Shown: positions 12,360 to 24,300 of the stretch, one piece after another
Numbering within the stretch: the stretch's first letter is position 1
Layout of the letters: each line of letters opens with the position of its first letter
Assembly (NCBI GenBank): GCA_020152595.1
Contig: JAIGNY010001494.1
Span: forward strand, 141,001 to 205,000
From: Chiridota heheva
Taxonomy: Eukaryota > Echinodermata > Holothuroidea > Apodida > Chiridotidae
DNA: 64,000 nucleotides
Direction: 5' to 3'
The notes under the pieces: generated by a model
Databases searched by the model: none
What the model was told of the DNA's origin: nothing
The model's input: the letters and a program-made list of their open reading frames with translations, nothing else
Made by a program: the position numbers and the translations under genes

Positions 12360-15300
12360 CTGAGGAAGATAAATGATTGTAATATGTGTAAAGCAGTTTG
12401 CTGAATGATCATTTCAGAAGAACGGATAACTTCAATTCAACCTACATGGCATTTCATCTGAACCCCCTCACATGCAATACTAACATGACTTGGAATACTC
12501 AAGAGAGAGAAAGACTGCCAAACCAGACATCAACCACATTTGAAGGCTTTTACTACTTGAACAAAATAATTGCATTGACACAAAATTGCAGGGATAATTC
12601 TTGTATTGCTGCAGACACTGAACGAGAGTATGAACATATACCAGAAGGGATAATGGAACCATAGGCGAATGGGCCATTTTCCCCCTTGCCCCAGAGTAAT
12701 GGGAAGACAAGTGCAGGATGTGCCCTTTAAAAAGTTTTGGTGTATGAAATTAGTTTAGATCATTACTGACCCTTGAAAGCAAATTAAAATCCACTCATAA
12801 ATTCTTCAAAGAAAATAAGCTGTAACAATTGTTCATAGTATAAATCTACCCTTTACAATAGCACTTTACTTGAACTAGAGATTCTTTTTTCCTCTTTTAG
12901 ACCCACAGTAGAAATCTTGAATAAAGAGAGTGCCCTTTCTGGATTTTCTGCCCAATATTCCGCCACCCCTGGATACCAGGCAAGAAATGACTCCTGGATA
13001 CCAGGCAAGAAATGACTCCTGGATACCAGGCAAGAAATGACCCCTGGATACCAGGCAAGAAATGACTCCTGGATACCAGGCAAGAAATGACCCCTGGATA
13101 CCAGGCAAGAAATGACCCCTGAACACCAGGCAAGAAATGACTCCTGGATACCAGGCAAGAAATGACCCTGGATACCAGGCAGAAATGACTCCTGGATACC
13201 AGGCAAGAAATGACTCCTGGATACCAGGCAAGAAATGACCCCTGGATACCAGGCAAGAAATGACTCCTGAATACCAGGCAAGAAATGACTCCTGGATACC
13301 AGGCAAGAAATGACCCCTGGATACCAGGCAAGAAATGACTCCTGGATACCAGGCAAGAAATGACTCCTGGATACCAGGCAAGAAATGACTCCTGGATACC
13401 AGGCAAGAAATGAACCCTGGATACCAGGCAAGAAATGACTCCTGGATACCAGGCAAGAAATGACCCCTGGATACCAGGCAAGAAATGACCCCTGGATAAA
13501 AGGCAAGAAATGACTCCTGGATACCAGGCAAGAAATGACCCCTGGATACCAGGCAAGAAATGACTCCTGGATACCAGGCAAGAAATGACCCTGGATACCA
13601 GGCAAGAAATGACTCCTGGATACCAGGCAAGAAATGACCCTGGATACCAGGCAAGAAATGACTCCTGGATACCAGGCAAGAAATGACCCTAGATACCAGG
13701 AAAGAAATGACCCTGGATACCAGGCAAGAAATGACCCCTGGATACCAGGCAAGAAATGACCCCTGGATACCAGGCAAGAAATGACCCCTGGATACCAGGC
13801 AAGAAATGACCCTGGATACCAGGCAAGAAATGACTCCTGGATACCAGGCAAGAAATGACCCTGGATATCAGGCAAGAAATGACCCTGGATACCAGGCAAG
13901 AAATGACCCTGGATACCAGGCAAGAAATGACCCCTGGATACCAGGCAAGAAATGACCCCTGGATACCAGGCAAGAAATGACCCCTGGATACCAGGCAAGA
14001 AATGACTCCTGGATACCAGGCAAGAAATGACCCCTAGATACCAGGCAAGAAATGACCCCTGGATACCAGGCAAGAAATGACCCCTGGATACCAGGCAAGA
14101 AATGACCCCTGAATACCAGGCAAGAAATGACCCCCTGGATACCAGGCAAGAAATGACCCCTGGATACCAGGCAAGAAATGACCCCTGGATACCAGGCAAG
14201 AAATGACCCCTGGATACCAGGCAAGAAATAATCCCTGGATACCAGGCAAGAAATGACCCCTGAATACCAGGCAAGAAATGACCCCTGGATACCAGGCAAG
14301 AAATGACCCCTGGATACCAGGCAAGAAATGACCCCTGGATACCAGGCAAGAAATAATCCCTGGATACCAGGCAAGAAATGACCCTGGATACCAGGCAAGA
14401 AATGACCCTGGATACCAGGCAAGAAATGACTCCTGGATACCAGGCAAGAAATGACCCTGGATACCAGGCAAGAAATGACCCTGGATACCAGGCAAGAAAT
14501 GACCCCTGGATACCAGGCAAGAAATGAACCCTGGATACCAGGCAAGAAATGACTCCTGGATACCAGGCAAGAAATGACCCCTGGATACCAGGCAAGAAAT
14601 GACTCCTGGATACCAGGCAAGAAATGACCCCTGGATACCAGGCAAGAAATGACCCCTGGATACCAGGCAAGAAATGACCCCTGAATACCAGGCAAGAAAT
14701 AACTCCTGGCAGTATTTGCAGTAAATGATATCACAGATTATGTACCAATGTGGCAACTTCTCATCGTGACTTGTTCTGGTAGCTCCTTGGAATATGTCAC
14801 TGTTTCTATTAATTGACAAAGTAGTGGTGCACTCACTGAAAATCAACCTGAAGGTTTACAACCATCAGCTGGGCAATAAACACAACCGCTATGTTTGTTA
14901 AATTCTAACCACTATGTTTGTTAAATGCTAACCGCTATGTTTGTTAAATTCTAACCGCTATGTTTGTTAAATGCTAACCGCTGTTTGTTAAATTCTAACC
15001 GCTATGTTTGTTAAATTCTAACCGCTATGTTTCTTAAATGCTAACCGCTGTTTGTTAAATGCTAACCGCTATGTTTGTTAAATGCTAAGCGCTATGTTTG
15101 TTAAATGCTAACTGCTATGTTTGTTAAATGCTAATTGCTATGTTTGTTAAATGCTAACCACTATGTTTGTTAAATGCTAACTGCTGTTTGTTAAATTCTA
15201 ACCGCTATGTTTGTTCAATTCTAACCGCTATGTTTCTTAAATGCTAACCGCTATGTTTGTTAAATGCTAACCGCTATGTTTGTTAATACTAACCGCTATG

Positions 15301-18300
15301 TTTGTTTTGTTAAAATTTCTTTTGTGCAAATAACAAGTCGATCGACACTGAATTCAGAAGCTTTCACTTGATGAGCAATTGTGTATTAGAAGCCCAGAAT
15401 TTAAGTTCAGGTCAGAATGTTACTGTCATTAATTCATTAATTATAATAACAACATCAGAATTGAAATAATATCTTAAAGAGAATATTTTGATTTTCAATC
15501 AGAATTTATTTGGAAATACAATTCCTTGGCATGTGCTCTGTTGATATTGTAGTAAGCGTCACATTTGTTAAATTAGACATTAAGTCTGGCTTTTTCTTCA
15601 TTTAATGATAGAAATAATAATTAAGTCCTCTAGAAAATTTCAAATCGAACAAAACAATTTAGCACATATTTTCTAATTCATTAAAATTTTAATTCTGTGA
15701 ATATAAACTTACATAGGAGTGGCCATTTTGTTCATACACCTCTAAACAGGATGTCATACACCCAGTACAGATTAGAATATTAATGTATTTCTTTATAATC
15801 TATCATTTCAAATTTTCTAGTTTCTAAGAAATAATTTTTCCTTTGCATTGGTCTATAAAATTGTATTTGTATATGTATGATATTAATGATTCAAACTTCT
15901 AGAACCTCATGTCAAAGTATTTTGGAACAAATTCTAAAGAAATACATTGTGTGTTAACACATATGACAAATTATGTCATCAGTAGCATGATTTCAACATA
16001 GAATTCAACAAAATGGCAGCATCCATGTTACAACTTCAAACTTGAGAATGGAATAAGATTTCATGATGGGGTTTATGGTAGTTTTTTACGATAACTTCCC
16101 GTCCACCTAAGCTACACACGCCAGCCTGCAACCTCTGCTCACCTTCAGGGGTTTACACATCTCATTTAAGATAACTTCCCGTCCACCTAAGCTACACACG
16201 CCAGCCTGCAACCTCTGCTCACCTTCAGGGGTTTACACATCTCATTTAAGATTACTTCTCGTCCACCTAAGCTACACACACCAGCCTGCAACCTCTGCTC
16301 ACCTTCAGGGGTTTACTCATCTCATTTAAGATAACTTCTCGCCAACCTAAGCTACACACACCAGCCTGCAACCTCTGCTCACCTTTAAGGGTTTACTCAT
16401 CTCATTTAAGATAACTTCTCGTCCACCTAAGCTACACACACCAGCCTGCAACCTCTGCTCACCTTTAGGGGTTTACTCATCTCATTTAAGATGACTTCCC
16501 GTCCACCTAAGCTACACACACCAGCCTGCAACCTCTGCTAATCTTTAGGGGTTTACTCATCTCATTTAAGATAACTTCTCACTAACCTAAGCTACACACA
16601 CCAGCCTGCAACCTCTGATAATCTTTAGGGGTTTACACATCTCATTTAAGATAACTTCTCGTCCACCTAAGCTACACACACCAGCCTGCAACCTCTGCTC
16701 ACCTTTAGGGGTTTACTCATCTCATTTAAGATAACTTCTCGTCCACCTAAGCTACACACACCAGCCTGCCTGCAACCTCTGCTCACCTTCAGGGGTTTAC
16801 TCATCTCATTTAAGATAACTTCTCGTCCACCTAAGCTACACACACCAGCCTGCAACCTCTGCTCACCTTTAGGGGTTTACTCATCTCATTTAAGATAACT
16901 TCTCGTCCACCTAAGCTACACACACCAGCCTGCAACCTCTGCTCACCTTTAGGGGTTTACTCATCTCATTTAAGATAACTTCTCGTCCACCTAAGCTACA
17001 CACACCAGCCTGCAACCTCTGCTCACCTTTAGGGGTTTACTCATCTCATTTAAGATAACTTCTCGTCCACCCAAGCTACACACACCAGCCTGCAACCTCT
17101 GCTCACCTTCAGGGGTTTACTTGTAGTTTGCCTTTTAATTGGAAAGCAAAGTCCCATATTCTAATCAGACAACACTATCTTCAGTATTGTTGTATGACAA
17201 AAGGACTAAATATCTCTAAAAACGCAACTACGTCTTTCCTCTTCAAAGTGGAGATGTTGAACTTACTTGGAGAATTCTTTGAAGAGATGGGGAAACATTT
17301 GCTTTCTGACATTGGTTTTGGGATCTATTTTCAGTTTCTTAATCTCTTCTTGTAGGAGAGGCAAGGAATGCTCCACAAAGTCATTTTCTGTCATGTGGTC
17401 TTCTATTTCCTGCAAAAGGTAAACACAATATACTCAGCAGCAATGTTACACAAAACAAATGGTTAAAGGTATATCAATAGGCATCAACAAATTCAGTTCT
17501 GAAATGCTTAAAGGAATATTCCCATGTTTTTAAAGGAATATTCCCATGTTTTTAAAGGAATATTCCCATGTTTTTAAAGAAATACTCCCATGTTTTTAAA
17601 GAAATATTCCCATGTTTTTAAAGGAATACTCCCATGTTCCAATGTTTCTAAAGGAATATTCCATGTTTTTAAAGTAATATTCCCATGTTTTTTTCCATAG
17701 CCATTCATAAACAGAAAAAGTTTAGAAACAATTTAGTCCCAAAATCATGTTGATATGTTATTCCTACCAGGAGATATTCAAATTTTTAGGTTCACACAAA
17801 ATGCCAATAAATGAATAGGAAGTCTCAGTATACATCACAGCAGCACAATCTCCCACAAAAATGATGTATTTCATTAAAATCTATTATCCTTTTTTATTAG
17901 TAAAACCTGCTAGAAAAATAAATTGATGAAAGTTAGGTATTTATATACATTGCCAAATATACCCTACTTCAATAACTTTTGGAAAATTGTTTCTAATTAT
18001 ACAGAAACAACAAATTAACATTCAAAGAAATACATAAACATTTGCAATGGAATTGTCTCTATGACATCATCAAACACGAATTCATCATACTGTACAAAAA
18101 CTTTAAAATGCAATTGGGAATCTTGAAATATCCATATCTCTGAACGGAATATGATATCAACCTGATTTTTGTACCAAATTGGCTCTAGAAGTATGCTCTT
18201 TCAAATACTTTAAATTTTTATAAAACACCATGGAAATATTCCTTTAAAAATATACTACAAATAATGCACACTGCAACAAGTCCCATCAAAATCGTTTAAG

Positions 18301-21300
18301 AATTGACCGTTTTACAGCAGTTTAAAACTGGTTACCTAATTAGCATAAATTGCACAAATTTTGTGACCTCAGAATGGGACAACTTAAAAATTACTCATTT
18401 TGAATGGGAGAAGTTGGCTATAATAATCAGGAAATTGGATTATTATCATAACCGTGACCCAGCAGATTTACCAGTTTGGTTTGGTTTGTTGATATTTAAC
18501 GGCACCATGACAGTCAGAGTCAAATGTGCCAAGAGGGTGTTAAAATATTAAGGTGTAAGAGTAAGGGCAGAGAGGAGATGGAGAATTGAGAGGGAGAAAA
18601 GGGGGGGAAATAGGGGTAAATTGGGAGAAAAATTAGGTGAAAAGAGGTGTGTAAGGTTAGGTGTAGAAGGGAAGAGAAAGAAAGATTAGATATGGTGGAA
18701 TAGTTGTTGCTGCAGAGGAAGTCGATAATGTTGGGGAAGGATTGTTTAGATCCGAGATTGAGGTGGGTGAGGATAGAAGAGACATGGGTTTCAGGTATAG
18801 GGGACAGGTTAAGAGGATGTGCTTGATGGAGAGCTTGGTGTTGCAGGTGGGACAGGGGAGCTGGAGAGGAGATGTGAGTGGATGAGAGAGAGGTGACCGA
18901 GGTGGATGTGGTTGACAACGATGTCTTCCCTGAGATTGCGACTGCACAGGGGGGTGTTGGCCCTGACTTTGGGTTTGATGGTATGAAGTTTGTTACTGGT
19001 TTTGTGATTCCAGGAGTCTTGCCAGGTCTTACTGATGTACAGATGGAGAGATAAGAGGTCTGAGTGTGGAATTGGAAAAGGAGAAATATTATTTGACAGC
19101 ACTTTGTGGGTGGCTCTGTCAGCTCTCTCATTGCCAGGGATGCCAACATGGCTGGGGATCCCAAAAAAGATAATTTTCTTCCTTAAGTTAGGAGGAAAGA
19201 GCGTGAAGTTTGTTGAGGATTTGTAGAATGAGAGGGTTGGGCCAGAGCATGTTGAGGATGCCAGTGAATACAGATTGAGAGTCAGAGAAGATGACGAAAC
19301 GGTGGTGGAAGGAGAGTTCTATGAAGTTTAAGGCCAGGAGGATGGCCTCTGCTTCGGCAGAGTAGATAGAGGTTCCGTCGGGCAGCCTTTGGGAGAGGGA
19401 GAGGCAAAGGCAGGCGGCGGGGCTACAGAGGAGCGTTCCCATGTGGAGCTGTCCGTGAAGAGGAAGGAGTAGTGGTAGAAATGTCTACTGAGTTGGCAGT
19501 ATTTGGAGTGGAGGAAGGCTGGGATGTGGAGAGCTTTTGTAAAGGAGGAAAGACCAAGGTATACCTTGGGGAAGGGGGAGGGGGGGGGGAGGAGGTGAAT
19601 AGTTCAGGTGGGTGTGGGTGGGATGGTGTGTCTGGCAATCAAGAAAATGTTGATGTTGGCTTTTGGGGAAGTGGGAGTGCATTCGGATCCTGAAAGGTGG
19701 GGGATGTGTTTGTTGAGATTAAAGAGGTTGGTGAAGGAAAGGGAGTGGATGAAATGGAAGCAAGGGTTCCGTGGATCGGTGAGGATGCAGAGAGCAAGAC
19801 AAGGCGGGCCTTTGTGCATCTGAAGTCGAAGGGGAGTTCGTTGGCCTTGACATGGAGACTGGTGATGGGGAAGGTGTGAATGGGGCAAAGCCTTAGGCTT
19901 TCAGTGAACTCCAGGTGTTTCAAGTAAAGTTTGTGGGTGGAGGCGTAGATGAAGTTGCCATAGTCCAGCCTGGATCTGAGAAGGGAGTGGCATAAGGTCA
20001 GCAGGGTGAGACGATTGGCTCCCCAGTCAGTGCTGGAGAGGACCTGGAGGAGATTGAGAATTTTGTGACAGTTGGTTTTGAGAGTGTTGATGTGGGGGAG
20101 ATAGGAGAGTTTGGAATCGAGAGTGATTCTGAGAAAACAAGATATTGTCTTTACTGGGGATTATAGAATCTTTGAGGCAGAGATTGGGGCAAAGGAAAAA
20201 GGAATTTTTGTTGTTGAAATGGATAAGAACAGTTTTGAATTTTGAGAAGCTGAAACTGTTGGAATTGTTCCAGTGAGCCAGGCTGTCCAGGCAGTGTTGT
20301 AGATTATTTTGGAGAGTATGGAAGCATGAGGAGGATGAGTAGAGAGTGAAATCGTCGACATAGAGTGAGCATTTGATGTTGGGGGTGAGAGTTTTGGTGA
20401 TGCTGTTAATTCTGAGGATAAAGAGAGTGGTGGAGGGGATGCTGCTTGGGGACACCTAGTTGTTGGGTATATCTTTGGAAGTAAGTGTTTACTCTACAGT
20501 GGCAGGAATGAAGAAAATTCTGGAAGAAGGTGGGGAGGGGGCCTCTGAGGCCGGAGGAGTGAAGGTCTCTTAGAACACCATACCGCCAAGTGGTGTCAAA
20601 GGCCTTTTGAGGTCAAAGAAGATAGAGATGGCATGATGATTTCTGATAAAGGCTTCATGGATGTAGGTGTCAATGTTGAGGATGTGGTCCAGGCAGTTCC
20701 GGTTTTTCCTGAAACCATTTTGAGTGAGGGAGAGGATGGAGTTCTTCTCAAGGTACCAGCAGAGCCTGTTCTTGACCATATGTTCCATAATCTTGCAGAG
20801 GCAGGAGGTAAGAGTTTGTTTGCTTGTTTGATAAGGGCTTAACGGCACCACAACAACGAGCGTCAAATTGTGCCTGAGAGGTTAGATCATTCTAGAGGTA
20901 GGAAGGAAGGAAAACAGGCGGAGAATGAGAGAAAAGTTAGGGAAGGGAATGACAATAGCTGTCCTCCAGATAATGGGGAAAGGAGTGTGAGGACCAAATG
21001 TGGTTGAGGATGGTGAGTAGGGTAGTGGTGTCCTTGTTGGGGAGGTGTTTAAGGAACTGGCAGGGGATGTTATCTGGGCCCTTGGAGGTGCAGCCAGCAT
21101 TGTGGATGGTTTGGTTAATTCAGAAAGGGTGAGAGGGGTGTTGTAGCTCTCGGAGTTGTTGGAGGGAAAGGTGATACTTCTGGCTTCATCGCAGGCTTTT
21201 TTGGTTTTGAAAGCATTGGGGTAGTTAGAGGTAAGAGTAATGGGCCGGTAGTTATTGGGGTTGGACCTGTCTTTGTTAGGCTTGGGAATGGGGGTACTGA

Positions 21301-24300
21301 TGGCCTCTCTCCAGGTGTTGGTTAAAGAGTGTGAGGACCGCAGGTAATTGTAAATTTTGAGGATGTCTAGAGAATTCCTGGGGAAAAGAGACAGATAGCT
21401 TTGTCCTTGAGGGAGATAGCTTTTTTGCAGTCAGTGGTGAACCAGGGTTTGAAGTTCTGTGGGGTGAAAGTGAAAGTGGGGATAGTGAAATTGGCGACTT
21501 CCAAGATCTTGGAAGTGAAGAAAGAGATGGGTTTATTGGAGAGAAGGATGTCATTGGTGATGGAGATATTAAACAGAGTGAAATAGAGGTCTCATGTACA
21601 AAACCTTTACTTGGTTGGGGAAGGGTGTGACGAGGGGGGAAGGGTGGAGATGAGGATGGAGAAATGGTCACTCCCGCAGGGTGAAGGGTGAAGCCTCCAG
21701 TCTGAGAAATTGACAAAGAGGGAAGGGTCGCAGATGGAAAGGTCGAGGTTGGTGAAAGTGCCAGTACCTGGGTGTAAATAAGTGGGGGAGTTGTTGTTGA
21801 GGAGGCAAAGGTGGTTCAGGAGATTTTCAAATTGTTTTCCTCTGGCAGTAGAGGTGGAGGAGCCCCAAAGGGGCTTGTGTGTGTTAAAATCACCTGTTAG
21901 GATGAAGGGTTTGGGAAGTTGGGAGATGAGGTTGCAAGGTCAGAGGGGGTGAGGGGGAGTTGGGAAATGTAAAGGTTGCAAAAAGTGATGGTTTTGTGTA
22001 AGGTGGCGAGATAGCAGGTAGCCTGGAGTATGGATTGGATTAGGATGGGGCTCGAGGGGATGTCATTTCTAAATAAATAGAATAGCCACCAAAGGCTCTT
22101 CTGGCGTTTTGGGTGATAAAATCAGATCCTGTGTACGCTGGGATGGGGATAGAGTTGGGAGAGGAGATTAAGGTTTCTTGTAGGCAGGTAATGCTTGGGT
22201 TGAAGGCAGAGATCAGAAGTTCAAGTTCTTCAAAGTTGGCGGAGAGACTGCAGCAATTTCATTGTATAATGTCTGCCATTTAAACGTGATGTGGAGAGAG
22301 TGACTCCCGAGGGGGCCAGAGTCCAAAGGGGTATGTCCGACCTTCATGTCTTGGAAGGGATTGTGATCAATGAAGGGGAGGGTCAAAGAGGAATAAAGTC
22401 TGATTGAGGAGTCTTCCCCATCATTGAGAAGTGACTTGGGGGGTTTGGTGTTGAGTAGATGGTGTCACGAGTTCGGTAGGTTTGGTTCGTTGAGGGGGTT
22501 CTGTTGGTGTTGGGTTGGGTTTTTTGGCTTGAATGGTGGGTGGTAGAAGGTAAGGTTGAGGAGGGTTGAGGTGGTCTGTGTCGGTTGGCAGGGAATCTGT
22601 GGATGTTTTGTGAGTTGTCTTTGGTTATTCGTTGAGTTGAGGTGGTCTTGTAGGAATTGAGATCTTTCGGGGGAGAGGGTTTGTTTGTGAAATGGTTTTT
22701 TCCTGGTGTGGAGGAGAAATGCAGCATGGTGGTGTGAGGGGCCTGAGGTGTTGATGGATGAGGAAGAGGTAGAGTGGGGTGGGTGTGGATGTAGGGTGGA
22801 GTAAGAGCAGTCTTTCCCTGAGTGGAAAATTGGTCGACCCAGACTATGTTGGTCTGGACGCCCTTGGAGACAGTGCGGGTGGGTGGGGAGGATGGGGTGG
22901 TGGTTGGTGGTTGGGTTGGAGTGGGTAATGATTTGGAAGTAAGTGCGGGTGTTTTGGTTGAGTTGGTTTGGGGATTAAGAGTCCAAGATCTTTCTGGCCT
23001 CGGGGTAGGAGACATTTTGAAGGGTTTTTATCCTGGATACCTCTTTCTCACTGAGCCATTAGGGGCAGGATGTTGGAGAAGGCGGGGTGATTTCTAGAAC
23101 AATTGATGCAGTTGGGTGCATTATTGCAGGTAGTGGTTTCGTGGGAGGGAGAGCCGCAGGAGGCACAGCGGGTTGGTAGCGGCAATTGTTTTTACTGTGG
23201 CTGTATCTTTGGCAATTTTGGCATCTAAAGGGGGGTTGGGATGTAGGGGGAGATAGGAACATTGAGGTAACCGACATGGATGGAGGTGGGGGGAGGGGGG
23301 GTGTTGAATGTGAGGAAGTAGGTGTTGTGTCTGAATTGTGGTGTTGTTTCGGAAGAGAGTAAGTTGTCAAACGTCTGTGACACCTTGTGGCTTCACTTCA
23401 GCTTTGATTTCCTCAAGAGGGTGCCCTGAAGATCAAGGCATTTGATGACCCCCTTGGAGGAGTTGAGGTAGCGGTGAGGGGAAGATGTTAACTCCAGTGT
23501 TTGCAAGGGTGGTGGAAACCAGGGAAGTTTTGACTGGCTGGAGGTAGAACATTTCACAAGGTCTCTGAATCTCAGGCGTTTGATATGGTTGGGAATACCT
23601 ATGAGGCCTTGCAGGGCTTTAGTGAGGGTGAACAGTGAGAGGGATTTGAGGCCTGCATCGCGGGGGAGAGGGGGGGGGGTGGAAGACTATGATGAACTTT
23701 GGTAGGGAGGAGTGGTGGGAAGATAAGAGAGGAGAGGGGGAGGATTGGGGAGGCGAGAAAAAAGAGGCTGAAGGGGTGAGGAAGGTCGTTTAAGGTGCTT
23801 CAAAGAACGAACTGAAATTTGAGGGGAGAAACTGTCGTTGCAGATAGGGGGTGCAGTGTACCACCCCGCAGTTTACTGAGAGTTTTGAATGTTTGACAAA
23901 TGCAGTTTAGGAGGAAACTCCTCCGTGTAGTTGAATTGGTTAATTCGTGCCAGCACTTGGATAGAGGAGAGTAACAGCCAGGTGTTAGACGCTAACATTA
24001 CCCGTAAGTTAAATTAATATAGTAAAAATGTAATTATTATTATGATCATGAAATTGAGAGCGCAGACTAAGATAAGCCACCGAGCGTTTAAATGTTGTAT
24101 TCACTTAATGTGACAAGTTTAGCAAGGGGTGGGAAGGAGGAAGGGGGGGGGGGGGAAATGAAACGATACGTATTAGGAAAGTAGAGAAATGTTATAGTTT
24201 GAGTAAACGTTCCGTAAATGTAGGTAAAGTACAGATGAGTATAGGTTCGTGTAATTCAATGCTTTACCTTATACGAACAATCTGTGAAGAATTGATTAAA

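Noticed and set aside
12853..14670. 605-aa minus-strand open frame as a repetitive secreted or structural protein
   Set aside because: It lies wholly in the 25-bp minisatellite. All three frames are open because the unit has no stop, and the array is inside intron 9.
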